Assembly: GCF_003989135.1 (NCBI RefSeq)
Contig: NZ_RYZZ01000020.1
Span: forward strand, 108,422-172,421
Length of the DNA: 64,000 nt
Reading direction: 5' to 3'
Origin: Peribacillus cavernae
Lineage (GTDB): Bacteria; Bacillota; Bacilli; Bacillales; DSM-1321
The position numbers and the translations under genes are program-made. Positions 17,162 to 26,849 of the stretch are shown piece by piece. Numbering within the stretch: position 1 is the first letter of the stretch; each line of letters starts with the position of its first letter. The notes beneath the pieces are model-generated. The model did not search any database and had not been told where the DNA came from. It saw only the letters and a program-made list of their open reading frames with translations.

Positions 17162-18352
17162 TTAGACCTGCTTCACAGGATTTTTCCGAAGCAAAAAGAG
17201 ATAAAGGACAATGGCTATGAACACGGATACCGCAGACGTGGTGTAAATGCTGCTGTATCCCAATAAATGGCCGATCTGGCCAAATACCATGGCCCCGATC
17301 CCGACGCCGAGATCAAAGAAAGAAAAGAATGTCGCATTCGCCATGCCCTTCCGGTTCCTTGGCGCCTGTTCAATCGACCATGCCTGCAGGGCCGGCTGGA
17401 TCGAGCCGAAACCTAATCCGTAAAGGATGGCGGCCACATATAAAATACCGCTGTTTGGCAGCCATGCGAGGAGGATCATCGCTCCCAGGATTAAAGTCGC
17501 TCCGGGAATGAAGACGGCCCGGTGTCCTCGCGCATCATAAATCTTTCCAGCAAATGTTCTTGTCAGCATCAAGGCAAGCGCGTAAAGAAGAAAGTACCAC
17601 TGGATGCCGGATATATCTTTTTGCGCCGTATATAACGGAAGAAAGGCTGCGATACCTCCAAACGTCACGGTGATAAAAAATAAAAGGATAGAAGGCTGCA
17701 AGGCAGTCTTTTCATAAAAGTCCCACTTGACTGTCACCGTTTCCGCCGCCGCTTTTTCCGCCTGTTTATAACGAATCCTTGATGATAGCAAGAGGGAAGC
17801 AAGGCCAAGGGCCGCACATATTAAAAATAACTGCACAAAACTTAGCGTACCGGTTAATGCCAACCCCAATGACGGGCCAAATGCCAAGGCCAGATTCCCT
17901 GAAAGACCGTAATAACCCATTCCCTCACCCCGTCTGCTGGCGGGTATTAAATCAGTGGCGATGGTACCTGAAGCAGTCGTCGATAAGCCCCAGCCTACCC
18001 CCTGAATGATTCTCAATGCGAATAAAAAAACAATGCTCGCGGCAAACCCGAAAGAGCCAACAGAAAGAACGAAAATTGAAAGACCGATCAAAAACACAAA
18101 TTTCCGGCCCCTTGATTCTAAAGCATGGCCAGCATACGGCCTTATCAGCAGTGCGGAAAACGTAAAGATTCCCACCACGAACCCGATCAATTGATCATTT
18201 CCCCCTAAATATTCAACAAATAAGGGAATCGTCGGCAATGTCATTTGAAAGCCGAGAAAAATAAAAAAATTGGCCAAACAAATCAGGATAAAATCCTTTG
18301 TCCAAATCCTATCCGATGCATTTGCACCCTCCCTGGCAAGTGATTCACCCAT
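17162..18352 (-). CDS. MFS transporter (drug:H+ antiporter type)
   Basis: This is a major facilitator protein of 396 residues with 12 hydrophobic segments. Motif A-like GHALESRGRKFVFLIG follows segment 2, and RIIQGVGWGLSTTASGTIATDLIPASRRGEGMGYYG is the segment 4/5 region typical of the YfmO/YwoG efflux group. The N-terminal 17 residues are polar. It converges on the siderophore operon; a role in siderophore handling is possible but nothing in the sequence requires it. The plus-strand CCTCC (18359-18363) gives a ribosome site just before the ATG. Confidence 0.85.
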   Translation of the reverse strand: MGESLAREGANASDRIWTKDFILICLANFFIFLGFQMTLPTIPLFVEYLGGNDQLIGFVVGIFTFSALLIRPYAGHALESRGRKFVFLIGLSIFVLSVGSFGFAASIVFLFALRIIQGVGWGLSTTASGTIATDLIPASRRGEGMGYYGLSGNLALAFGPSLGLALTGTLSFVQLFLICAALGLASLLLSSRIRYKQAEKAAAETVTVKWDFYEKTALQPSILLFFITVTFGGIAAFLPLYTAQKDISGIQWYFLLYALALMLTRTFAGKIYDARGHRAVFIPGATLILGAMILLAWLPNSGILYVAAILYGLGFGSIQPALQAWSIEQAPRNRKGMANATFFSFFDLGVGIGAMVFGQIGHLLGYSSIYTTSAVSVFIAIVLYLFLLRKNPVKQV

Positions 18353-18592
18353 ACTGTGCCTCCTCTAAAAATCATGTATGTATTATTTTACAGCAAATTA
18401 TTTCGTGTGGCTAATCATTTAATTGGTTTTTTATGATTAGTATCCTGAGTTTGGTCATGGTTATTCAGGCGGTTGCGACTGTTAAAATCAGAATGATGAA
18501 TAACGGATATTCCCATCCATGATTTGTTCATTGGCTACTTATCTATAAATTAACTCGATGAGTGTAAATCTGTTTAAATAAGTCATTAGCTG

Positions 18593-20275
18593 TTAACTCC
18601 AGTTTTTCATTTTTTTTACAAGTGTTGTATGGTGGACACCCAATTGCTTAGCCGCTTTCCGGACAGAACCGGACCTTTTGACTGCATCTTTAATCAACCT
18701 TCTTTCGTATTGTTCCACTCGCTGCTTTAAAGTGAGCGTAAGGAGCGGGTCTGCTTGTTCATAGAAATGTAGCGGCAGATGATGGGGTTCGATCACTTCA
18801 TCCGGAACAGCGACAACGAGATTCTCGATCAAGTTTTTAAGCTCGCGCACATTGCCTGGCCAGTGATAGGCTGTTAACAGCTGTTTGGTTGCTTCTGATA
18901 ATTGTCTTTCAATATGATAGGTTTTCAGAAAGCTGGCAAAAAAATAGTCAGCTAAAAGTTCGATATCTTCCGGACGCTCTGCCAAAGAGGGGATGTCCAG
19001 CTCAATGACATTTAACCGGTAATACAAATCTTCGCGGAATTGTCCTTTGTCGATCAGCTCTTTCAGATTTTTATTTGTAGCAGATATGATTCTGATATCC
19101 AGGTTTCTAATTTTGTTTCCACCAATACGCCGAATTTGTTTTTCTTGGATAACACGAAGAAGTTTTACTTGTAAGGATAACGGCATTTCACCGATTTCAT
19201 CCAGCATGATCGTTCCTTTATCAGCCAATTCCAACAAGCCGATTTTCCCCTCCTGGCGGGCTCCAGTAAAAGCGCCTTTTTCATAGCCGAATAATTCAGA
19301 TTCCAGCAATGATTCCGGGATGGCGCCACAGTTTATCTTGATTAATGGTTTGTCCTTCCTGCTGCTTAGGTGGTGGATCAAGTTGGTGATGACTTCTTTT
19401 CCAACGCCAGATGGGCCAGAAAGTAAAATACTGGTTGGGAAAGGAGCGACTTGTTTCACTTGCTGATACACTTGCTTCATCTTTAGGCTTTGAAAAATAA
19501 TCGATTGCCCATCTTTTTGCCCTGCTTGAAGGGAAAATCGATGGAGACTAAGCTCCGAGATTTCTTTTGCTTTATTAAGTTCTCTTCTGATCTCATTAAG
19601 CTGAGTAATATCCCGGACGCTGGTGACCACGAGTTCGATTTCACCCATATCATCAAAAACCGGGCTACCAGTGACAATGACCTCTTTTTTTTCAGCAATT
19701 TTTTGAATAATCGAGATTTGTTTTTTTTCTTCGAGAACCAATAGAGAAACAGATTGATCAAAGTAACCCTTGCCCATCAAGTCCTTCATTTGGTTGCCAA
19801 TTAATTCTTTCCGGTTGTATCCGGTCATTTTTTCATAGGCCGTATTAACGAATACTGTTTTGCCCGAAGCATCAACTACATAGATCCCATCTGTAGAAAA
19901 TTCGATTATCGCCTCTAGCTGTTTAAAAAGGCTGCGATAATGTTCAATCCTCGTAATGTCCTGAATAACACCGATCGCTCCTGATCGTTCCCCTTGGTGA
20001 TAAAGGGGGGTAATGTTAATGAAGTATTGCTGGTTAGCAATTTCCATTTTTTGTCCGATTGAAGGAATTCCCTCGTTAATCACTTTATCCAATGATGCAG
20101 GAGGAATCAGATCTTGAATGAAGCGGCCTTCGGATAATTTTTCTTTAGAAAATAGTTCCTTCGCCGACTGATTGGCAAATAATACATGGCTATCGCAATC
20201 AATGACAATCAGACCGTTATGCGTAGAGTTAAGAATGCTTTCCCACATTTCATTTTTAACTATTGTATCCTTCAT
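18593..20275 (-). CDS. Sigma-54-dependent activator with two PAS domains
   Basis: This is a bacterial enhancer-binding protein, about 560 residues. In order: PAS (about 10-110), PAS (about 120-225), an AAA+ domain with Walker A GPSGVGKE, the sigma-54-contacting GAFTGA loop and Walker B GTIMLDEIGEM, then a Fis-type HTH (AAKQLGVHHTTLVKKMK) at the end. There is no receiver domain, so it probably senses a small ligand through PAS. The frame is open 12 codons further, but ATG 20275 has GGAGG at seven bases (plus-strand CCTCC 20283-20287). It is divergent to a sigma-54 promoter whose gene it presumably controls. Confidence 0.92.
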   Translation of the reverse strand: MKDTIVKNEMWESILNSTHNGLIVIDCDSHVLFANQSAKELFSKEKLSEGRFIQDLIPPASLDKVINEGIPSIGQKMEIANQQYFINITPLYHQGERSGAIGVIQDITRIEHYRSLFKQLEAIIEFSTDGIYVVDASGKTVFVNTAYEKMTGYNRKELIGNQMKDLMGKGYFDQSVSLLVLEEKKQISIIQKIAEKKEVIVTGSPVFDDMGEIELVVTSVRDITQLNEIRRELNKAKEISELSLHRFSLQAGQKDGQSIIFQSLKMKQVYQQVKQVAPFPTSILLSGPSGVGKEVITNLIHHLSSRKDKPLIKINCGAIPESLLESELFGYEKGAFTGARQEGKIGLLELADKGTIMLDEIGEMPLSLQVKLLRVIQEKQIRRIGGNKIRNLDIRIISATNKNLKELIDKGQFREDLYYRLNVIELDIPSLAERPEDIELLADYFFASFLKTYHIERQLSEATKQLLTAYHWPGNVRELKNLIENLVVAVPDEVIEPHHLPLHFYEQADPLLTLTLKQRVEQYERRLIKDAVKRSGSVRKAAKQLGVHHTTLVKKMKNWS

Positions 20276-20294
20276 TTTATTTCCTCCAGTAAAA

Positions 20295-20428
20295 GTGGTG
20301 AAATTTTTCAATAGATGGTGAATTTCTTCATCAGTTATTACTTCTAGTTTCTAGTGGAAAAATCCTTCTAAGTGCTGAAAAAAATCACCACGGATCTTTA
20401 TAAAAAGGGATAAAAACAAACGGTGATA
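20295..20428. promoter_or_regulatory. Candidate enhancer sites of the sigma-54 activator
   Basis: Four copies of a GGTGA core occur in the divergent region: GTGGTGA at 20295, ATGGTGA at 20315, the inverted TCACCAC at 20385 and CGGTGATA at 20421. The arrangement of inverted pairs upstream of the -24/-12 promoter is what an activator binding region would look like. Inferred only. Confidence 0.35.
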
Positions 20429-20431
20429 ACT

Positions 20432-20447
20432 TGGCACGGTTCTTGCA
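20432..20447 (+). promoter_or_regulatory. Sigma-54 (-24/-12) promoter
   Basis: TGGCAC (20432-20437) and TTGCA (20443-20447) with the invariant GG (20433-20434) and GC (20445-20446) separated by ten bases: a full consensus sigma-54 promoter, 35 bases ahead of the aldehyde dehydrogenase start. Confidence 0.92.
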
Positions 20448-20481
20448 ATACTATTAGTATGCAACGAAAAGGGGTGACAAT

Positions 20482-21331
20482 GTGACAACAGAAATGAAAG
20501 GGTTATGGATCAATGGGGAATGGCGTAAGAAGACGGAGTGAATCATTGATTTCGAATGATTTAGTCAAGAAGATTACGTTTACCGGCAGCGGTAAGGTTG
20601 GTAAGCTGATTAAAGAAAAAGCTGGTTTAAAGAAAGTAACCCTTGAACTTGGTTCCAATTCAGGATTAATTATTGAACCGGATGTACCAATTGAAAAAAT
20701 CATTTCCAGATGCGTGGAAGGCGCGTTTTCTTATGCGGGGCAGGTCTGTATTTCTCTTCAGCGGATTTATGTCCATGAATCGATTTATAAGGAATTTTGT
20801 AACCGTTTTATCGAAGTGACAGAATCCTTAAATATTGGTGATCTGTTAAGTGAGTCTACCGATATCAGTGCGATGATCCGGGAAAAAGAACTGGACCGTA
20901 TCCACTCCTGGATCGAGGAAGCTGTTAAAATGGGAGCGCGAATCGGTACAGGGGGCCAAAGAAAAGAGTACGCTTATCAGCCTACCGTTATGCTGGATGT
21001 CACGCAGGATATGAACATTGTCTGCCAGGAGACATTTGCTCCGATCGTTTCCATCGTGCCCTATACAGAATTGGAGGAAGCCATCAACTTCGTGAATGAT
21101 TCTTCTTTTGGTTTAAATGTCGGGATTTACACAGCAGATATTAATAATGCCTTTTATGCGGCTAAAAAGCTCGAATCAGGCGGTGTCATTATTAATGACA
21201 TCCCTACATTCCGTTTGGATCATATGCCTTATGGCGGGGTAAAAGAAAGCGGATATGGCAGGGAAGGCATCAAATATGCTGTCCAGGAAATGACGGAGTT
21301 AAAATTCGTTACAATAAAAACAACTTTTTAG
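20482..21331 (+). pseudogene. Aldehyde dehydrogenase with large internal deletion
   Basis: GTG 20482, behind AAAAGGGG, begins a normal ALDH N-terminus (KGLWINGEWRKKTE) that stops at TGA 20539-20541. Immediately after, in another frame, the ALDH catalytic half resumes at SLISNDLVKKITFTGSG and runs to 21331. About 190 residues of the NAD-binding part are missing between the two, so a deletion with frameshift has occurred. The catalytic half keeps the glutamate in LELGS and the cysteine in YAGQVCIS. It is the first gene after the sigma-54 promoter. The 272-residue open frame from 20513 could be translated but would lack the cofactor site. Confidence 0.85.
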
Positions 21332-21513
21332 GAAAAAACGTCCTCATTGGTAACCTTCTTAAGGTTCAGCCAACACTAAGGCTTAAAGCCTTGATAACAG
21401 GGAAGTTCTGAAACTAATTATTTGAGTCAGCCCACTTTTGAGTCAGCCTCATTATCTGTTTCAACCCACCCATTTAGGGTCGAGCGAAGATCATACAAGA
21501 AGGAGGAAGTTCC

Positions 21514-22914
21514 ATGAAGTGGAAACATCGCCGAGACGGCGAAGAAGCACCATATATTCCTGCGGGACCTTTTAAAATAAGGATTCCGTTTGTTCATTAT
21601 CGCTTTGAATGGCCGGACTACGTGCAGGGATTATTAATGTGTGCGGTAGACTTAGGGGGCATCACGTTATTAGCGGACTATCTGGGCATGCCCTTTGAAG
21701 TCGCATTAGCTATCATGATCTTAAATGGATTTATGTATTTATTGCATCATTTATTAGGTGATCCTGTTATTCCGGGTTGGATTACTCCTGCCATTCCTTT
21801 AATTATTCTATTTGTCAAGCAGTTCCCAGAAGGACCAGAACGAGTCTATGCACTCATTGCCTTTCAGTTGACGCTAGGTCTCTTATCTATTTTTCTAGGG
21901 ATGACCGGTCTCGCAAGTAAAGTTGTACGTTTAGTGCCCAATGCGATTAAATCGGGAATTATTTTAGGTGCCGGGATTGGGGCAATCATCTCGATTTTCG
22001 AAAAAGGCGGGAAGTTTGACTTATTTCCAGTGACGATTACCATTTGTATTGGACTTGCTTTCTACCTTATCTTTTCTAAACATTTTGAAGGGTTAAAACA
22101 AAGAAACAAAGCATGGGTATTCTTTGGTAATTTAGGAATTCTGCCGGCTATTTTGCTTGCTGTTCTAGTAGCTCCTCTTGCCGGCGAAGCGAAATGGCCC
22201 GACATCCAATGGGGCTTCAGCCAGCCTGATTTTGCTACTCTTTGGTCAGATTATACTGTATTTGGATTAGGGATTCCTCCGGTTGCGTTTTTCGTCACAG
22301 CCCTCCCGGCGGTTCTCGCCACGTATCTTGTTGTATTCGGTGACGTCCTAAAAACCAAAGCGTTATTATCAGAGTCAGATGACGTCCGTACGGATGAGAA
22401 AGTGGATTATAACCCAAATCGGGCACATTTAATTTTTGGGGGCCGCAATGTGATTATGAGTATCATTGGTCCTGATATTACCATGTGTGGACCGTTATGG
22501 GCAGCGATGCAAGTCGTAGTGATTGAACGTTTCAAGGGAGGCAAGAAAGCGATGAATTCCTTCTTCGGCGGCATCGGTTCCTTCCGTTGGGGAACGAATA
22601 CAGGACTGCTTCTATTGCCGATCGTAAGCTTAGTCCAGCCTATTCTTGATGTAGCGTTGGCGTTGACGCTGCTGGTGCAGGGATATGTAAGCGTGCGGAT
22701 TGGCGTTATGCAATCGCGCAGCCAGCGCGATCTTGGAATAGCAGGGATAGTAGCAGCTGTTCTTGTCATTAAAGGTGCGGGAATGGCATTTGCCGTAGGA
22801 GTCCTGTTGTGCTTCTTGCTCTATGGAAAGGACTTTCTTAGCGGGGAAGATGATCAGTTATTTACGAATTCATCCAACGAAGAAAAAGAACCAGATAAGA
22901 AGGAATTCGGATAA
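21514..22914 (+). CDS. Polytopic membrane permease, unassigned substrate
   Basis: This 466-residue protein has around 11-13 hydrophobic segments and a hydrophilic, charged C-terminus. The segments DPVIPGWITPAIPLIILFVKQFPEGPERVYALIAFQL and FFVTALPAVLATYLVVFGDV recall the SLC23/SulP transporter fold, and I suspect the DUF3360 family, but I am not certain. It starts behind AAGGAGG (21500-21506) and sits between the broken ALDH and the iron-containing alcohol dehydrogenase, so it probably imports the substrate of that pathway (inference). Confidence 0.7.
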   Translation: MKWKHRRDGEEAPYIPAGPFKIRIPFVHYRFEWPDYVQGLLMCAVDLGGITLLADYLGMPFEVALAIMILNGFMYLLHHLLGDPVIPGWITPAIPLIILFVKQFPEGPERVYALIAFQLTLGLLSIFLGMTGLASKVVRLVPNAIKSGIILGAGIGAIISIFEKGGKFDLFPVTITICIGLAFYLIFSKHFEGLKQRNKAWVFFGNLGILPAILLAVLVAPLAGEAKWPDIQWGFSQPDFATLWSDYTVFGLGIPPVAFFVTALPAVLATYLVVFGDVLKTKALLSESDDVRTDEKVDYNPNRAHLIFGGRNVIMSIIGPDITMCGPLWAAMQVVVIERFKGGKKAMNSFFGGIGSFRWGTNTGLLLLPIVSLVQPILDVALALTLLVQGYVSVRIGVMQSRSQRDLGIAGIVAAVLVIKGAGMAFAVGVLLCFLLYGKDFLSGEDDQLFTNSSNEEKEPDKKEFG

Positions 22915-23119
22915 ACTCTGCCATTACTTCGTTTGATGGGAGTGTCGTTACCTACATCAGACTATGAAAAGAAACATTTTAAACAGACGATGATTTTCTG
23001 AAAATGAAGTAGTGGTACAATAGGTCTGATGAAATAAACGACCTTATTTAGCACCTGCCAGCTGATTTATATAGCGGGGCAGCCTAAGGAATATCAGGCA
23101 GGCTAAAAACATTTTGCTT

Positions 23120-23175
23120 TTCGCTTGAAAGACGGATATTTTCGCTTAATTCCAGGGTATTATCGCTTAAATCTC
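23120..23175. repeat. Loose 21-bp repeats with TCGCTT core
   Basis: TCGCTT recurs at 23121, 23142 and 23163, always 21 bases apart and followed by GAA or TAA, with diverged sequence between. It resembles the 20-bp array at 3211-3310 (core CGCTCATAA). It lies in the 300-base space before the alcohol dehydrogenase, where no other gene is visible. Confidence 0.5.
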
Positions 23176-23211
23176 TTATTGAAATCATAGTAAACTACAG
23201 GAGGGTGTTTT

Positions 23212-24393
23212 ATGTCTATCAATACATTAGTTTTCACACCGTTGAGTCATGTTGGCTGGGGAGCACTGGAACATCTCGTACCGGAAGTAAAAAAGTACTC
23301 TGTATCAAAGCTCCTGTTGGTCACAGATCCAATGCTAGAGAAGATAGGATTAACAGACAAGGTGTCCAGACCCCTTGAGCAAGAAGGCTATCAAGTAGAA
23401 CTGTATACCGATGTCATACCAGAGCCGCCCCTTGAAACAGGGGAAAAGCTGGTTTCCTATATAAAACAGCATCAATTTGAATTAGTGATCGGCCTTGGCG
23501 GGGGCAGTGCGCTTGATTTGGCCAAGCTTGCAGCTGTTTTAGCTGTCCATGAAGGAAAGGTAGAGGATTATTTAAATTTAAGCGGTACAAAAAAAATAAC
23601 GCAAAAAGGGCTGCCGAAAATCTTAATCCCGACGACTGCCGGGACAGGTTCTGAAGTGACAAACATTTCGGTATTGTCCTTAGAAAGTACGAAGGATGTT
23701 GTCGCTCACAATTATCTGTTAGCGGATGCAGCGATTGTCGACCCTGAGCTGACGATTTCTGTTCCAGCAAAAGTTACCGCAGCGACCGGAATTGATGCTT
23801 TAACACACGCGATTGAGGCATATATTTCCGTGAATGCGAGCCCGACCACTGAAGGTCTATCCCTGCAGGCAATCCGGTTAATCAGCCGCTCCATTCGGAC
23901 CGCTGTGAATAATGGCGATGACAAACAAGCACGTATCGATATGAGCAATGGCAGCTATATTGCCGGTCTTGCCTTTTTTAATGCTGGTGTTGCAGGTGTC
24001 CATGCACTGGCCTATCCGCTTGGCGGGCAGTTTCATATTGCTCACGGTGATTCAAATGCCGTATTGCTTCCTTATGTAATGGGATATATCCGTAAAAGCT
24101 GTACCAAAAAAATGGTTGACATCCTAAATGCAATTGGCGGTAACTCGAGTTTCCTTTCAGAGGAAGAGGCATCTTCCAAGTGTGTTGAAGAGCTTAAACG
24201 AATCGTAGAGGATGTAGGAATTCCAAGTACTTTAGGGGAATTCGGAATACCTGAAGATGCACTCGATAAACTAACCGAAGATGGAGAAAAGCAAAAGCGG
24301 ATTCTGGCCCGAAGCCCGCTCGAATTGAAAAAAGAAGATATTCGTGCGATCTACCAGTCCGCATTTGATGGAAGAATTGTAGAACCGAAATAA
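23212..24393 (+). CDS. Iron-containing alcohol dehydrogenase
   Basis: This is a group III metal-dependent alcohol dehydrogenase of 393 residues, NAD(P)-dependent and cytoplasmic. It shows GLGGGSALDLAK (nucleotide site), PTTAGTGSEVTNISVL, the metal ligands in ATGIDALTHAIEAY and in GVHALAYPLGGQFHIAHGDSNAV. It starts at ATG 23212 behind GGAGGG. With the neighbouring ALDH and permease it suggests oxidation of an imported alcohol to the aldehyde and then the acid; since the ALDH is broken, the route is probably incomplete now. The alcohol cannot be identified. Confidence 0.9.
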   Translation: MSINTLVFTPLSHVGWGALEHLVPEVKKYSVSKLLLVTDPMLEKIGLTDKVSRPLEQEGYQVELYTDVIPEPPLETGEKLVSYIKQHQFELVIGLGGGSALDLAKLAAVLAVHEGKVEDYLNLSGTKKITQKGLPKILIPTTAGTGSEVTNISVLSLESTKDVVAHNYLLADAAIVDPELTISVPAKVTAATGIDALTHAIEAYISVNASPTTEGLSLQAIRLISRSIRTAVNNGDDKQARIDMSNGSYIAGLAFFNAGVAGVHALAYPLGGQFHIAHGDSNAVLLPYVMGYIRKSCTKKMVDILNAIGGNSSFLSEEEASSKCVEELKRIVEDVGIPSTLGEFGIPEDALDKLTEDGEKQKRILARSPLELKKEDIRAIYQSAFDGRIVEPK

Positions 24394-24664
24394 ACAAGCC
24401 CTACATGTTTGTCACCTCTCAAAATAAAAGAGAGGGGATTATTATCGCGCAATAACTTCAAGCTGTTAAAGCTGGTAAGAGGGAGTAGTTCAATTGACTT
24501 TTTCTTGTTTGTGACCCGCTTATTCAATAAATGTTGCAGTGGCATAGAGTAATTTAATACAATTAAAGATGTTTTAAACAAGTTCATTACCATAGCTTAA
24601 AGTCCAAAGGATATTTCTGGCTCAGCCCTCATTTTTAGATTGGGAGAAAACCGATATAGATTAT

Positions 24665-24706
24665 AAAAAGGCAGTCTCGTTGGAATAAATGAGACCGCCT
24701 TTTTAT
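24665..24706. terminator. Bidirectional terminator
   Basis: AAAAAGGCAGTCTC (24665-24678) pairs with GAGACCGCCTTTTT (24691-24704) with one mismatch; A-rich on the left and T-rich on the right. Confidence 0.7.
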
Positions 24707-24745
24707 AGTCCTATGTGAATTTGTATTTAATATCTTATTTTTTCG

Positions 24746-24774
24746 TTTACAGAACACACGTTCCTTGTTATAAT
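24746..24774 (+). promoter_or_regulatory. Sigma-A promoter
   Basis: TTTACA (24746-24751), 17-base spacer, TATAAT (24769-24774). It is the only good promoter upstream of the VOC gene. Confidence 0.65.
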
Positions 24775-25050
24775 AGGATAAGACTGGAAGAATGTTTAGG
24801 CATCAATAAATTTTTTATTGTATTAGAAAATGTAAATTTGCAAAGTGAAAGGGAGTTGAAAATATGAGTCAATAATGAGTTCTTATTTTTAGGATGGAGG
24901 AAATCCTAGTTTTCACTTCAGAGGTGCAAGATATCGAAGGATTCACCGATAGTCACTTATTTGAAAAAGTCTAGAGGACGGCGTGACTATCTTAACCAGG
25001 TTATGGCAATAGTTTATGAGAAATATACTAATTTTTGAGGAGTGAACGAA

Positions 25051-25461
25051 GTGAAAAATCAAATAACACCATATCTTACATTCGATGGCAATGCCAGAGA
25101 AGCACTGGAATTTTATAAGGATGCATTTGATGCAGAGTTACTGGAGGTTGGAACTTACGGTGAGGCAGATTTCTCGACTCCCCCTGAATCCGATGACAAA
25201 ATTATGCATGCACGTATAAAAAAAGATGACTTATTAATTATGGTTTCTGATACGTTTCCGGGCCATTCAATTGATGTTGGCAACAATATTTCCTTAGCCC
25301 TTGAACTTGAAAACGAGGAAGAAATTCAAAGAATATATGATGAATTGAGCCAAAAAGGCTCTATATTGATGGAGTTGCAGGATACTTTTTGGGGAGCGAA
25401 ATACGCTAAAGTGAAGGATGCCTATGGAGTGATTTGGGATCTCAATCATACAAAATCCTAA
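25051..25461 (+). CDS. VOC-fold protein, PhnB/YjdN-like
   Basis: This is a small glyoxalase/bleomycin-resistance-fold protein, 136 residues, of the PhnB-like group: TPYLTFDGNAREALEFYKDAF at the N-terminus and WGAKYAKVKDAYGVIWDLNH at the C-terminus are typical. GTG 25051 follows GAGGAG (25037-25042) at eight bases; the earlier GTG at 25042 overlaps that site and is unlikely. The function of these single-domain proteins is usually unknown; metal-dependent binding of a small molecule is likely. A terminator follows. Confidence 0.85.
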   Translation: MKNQITPYLTFDGNAREALEFYKDAFDAELLEVGTYGEADFSTPPESDDKIMHARIKKDDLLIMVSDTFPGHSIDVGNNISLALELENEEEIQRIYDELSQKGSILMELQDTFWGAKYAKVKDAYGVIWDLNHTKS

Positions 25462-25508
25462 TCCATAGAAACAATTGAGTAATGGATCCCTATAGCTTTT
25501 AATTTGTA

Positions 25509-25544
25509 CACAACAGCACTCTAAACAGTGCTGTTGTGTTTTTT
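25509..25544 (+). terminator. Terminator of the VOC gene
   Basis: CACAACAGCACT (25509-25520) pairs perfectly with AGTGCTGTTGTG (25527-25538), followed by TTTTTT. Confidence 0.88.
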
Positions 25545-25701
25545 AGAAAGTTAGACACTGCTGATGATCACACCAAAGTTCCTATCCAGCGAAACATTGT
25601 ATTTTTTCTTATAGTTATACCGCTTATTCGAATGAATGCGGCGCAAGGACTAAGCACAGACCTAACTAGAAAAATGTATTCCGAACTTTTTTATTAAATC
25701 C

Positions 25702-26523
25702 TCATTTAGTAATATATTCTTTTTTAATGATTGCAATGTTTTCAGCATGGCACTCTGCTGTAAAGCTTGATGGATAAGGCATCTCTTTAGCCAACAAATC
25801 CAATTCCTGCGCATCTTCTCTCATTACAGCAGAGATTAGCTTATCCAGGTATTTCTGTGATGATTCGAATCTTGTCCTCATTTCATGCAATTGATCCGTC
25901 GCTTTTCCATGACCAGGCACTAAGACTTTTATATGATGCCTAAGTAAAATTTCCTTGGCCGTCTGTAGGGTTTTCAAATACGACTTTGCACTATCGTAGA
26001 TAAACGGAAGTTCAAAATCAGATAAATAGTCCCCAGCAATCAAGATTCCTTGTGGCTCAATCACAGTAAATATACCATCATGACTGTGTCCTGGTGCAAG
26101 ATAGAACGTCAGTGTCATGTTGCCCGATGTGAACAGTTGTCCGTCGTCTTCAATGACAATATCACAGACCGGAAATTCGATGGGATAGGGCCTGTCTATG
26201 TAATAGTCATTGTCAAATTTTCGTATTTGCCCTAATGTATTCTCCTTTTTGGGATGGTGTTGTAGTCCTTTACTGCCAATAATCTTTGCATCTGGAAAGG
26301 CCCGATAACCAATAATATGATCAAAGTCTCCGTGTGTAAACAATAGATAGAGTTCTCTTTTCCCCCTAACGGTTTCAACATGATGCTGGATAGCTTCAAT
26401 TTCTTGGGGCAGCCAATTTGGATCTACGATTAAGAGGAAATCATCATTCTCCACAACCGTACATGTAGTTTTAAATAGAGCGCTTTGGAATACAGTTAGA
26501 TGTTTTTGAATAAACTGAATCAA
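25702..26523 (-). CDS. Metallo-beta-lactamase-fold hydrolase
   Basis: This is a 273-residue protein with the MBL metal site: THGDFDHIIGY (HxxxDH type), the later histidine in YLAPGHSHDG, the aspartate in ILIAGDYLSD and the histidine in VLVPGHGKATD. The first metal histidine of the usual HxHxDH is replaced by Gly-Asp spacing (HGDFDH), which is a common variant of the motif. It is a cytoplasmic hydrolase of unknown substrate. Plus-strand CTCCTCC (26530-26536) supplies its ribosome site. It is not linked in an operon with its neighbours. Confidence 0.82.
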   Translation of the reverse strand: MIQFIQKHLTVFQSALFKTTCTVVENDDFLLIVDPNWLPQEIEAIQHHVETVRGKRELYLLFTHGDFDHIIGYRAFPDAKIIGSKGLQHHPKKENTLGQIRKFDNDYYIDRPYPIEFPVCDIVIEDDGQLFTSGNMTLTFYLAPGHSHDGIFTVIEPQGILIAGDYLSDFELPFIYDSAKSYLKTLQTAKEILLRHHIKVLVPGHGKATDQLHEMRTRFESSQKYLDKLISAVMREDAQELDLLAKEMPYPSSFTAECHAENIAIIKKEYITK

Positions 26524-26639
26524 CTGTTTCTCCTCCTTTGAGACTAGTTTTGAAAAGCTAACAGCTTGTTAAACACGTAAAAGCCCGAAAAATATCCAAA
26601 GTGATAGTTTGCGGATCTTTCAAATGCATCTGTTTGTTA

Positions 26640-26840
26640 CTTTGCGATATAAAGGTTAGACGAGTCCAACAATAAAAAGAAGCCTCGAGTTTCAGGATTC
26701 ACCTGTACTGGAGGTCTTACCTGTTTTCCAAAGTTTTTCTTGAAACGGAATAGTTCTAGGAAGCAATGTCTTTGTTGGCAGCTGACTAAGCGGGAGTGCT
26801 TTTTAAAATTGACTAATACATTGATGACAAAAGGGGTCAA
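26640..26840. repeat. Degenerate copy of the 27970-28330 segment
   Basis: This stretch matches, in the same orientation, the 3' end of the oxidase-like pseudogene and the DNA after it. On the minus strand FVINVLVNFKK and SCQQRHCFLE correspond to FVINVLVNLKS and SCQQRHSFLE at 28250-28330, and the part around GTACTGGAGG at 26704 corresponds to that at 28021. The 50-aa gene present in the other copy is missing here. The two copies flank the Rpn-family gene. Confidence 0.65.
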
Positions 26841-26849
26841 TTAGTACAA

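Larger units (their letters stand above)
24394..25050. other. Gene-poor region with a decayed locus
   Basis: No intact gene. A hairpin CCTCTC/GAGAGG lies at 24415-24435 and a terminator at 24665-24706. After the promoter at 24746-24774 comes AAAGGGAG with ATG AGT CAA TAA (24864), a start followed at once by a stop, then short open fragments with stops in all frames. It looks like the remains of a gene whose promoter now serves the VOC gene. Confidence 0.45.

Noticed and set aside
24194..24593. Minus-strand frames after the alcohol dehydrogenase
   Set aside because: No ribosome site, no recognisable domain.
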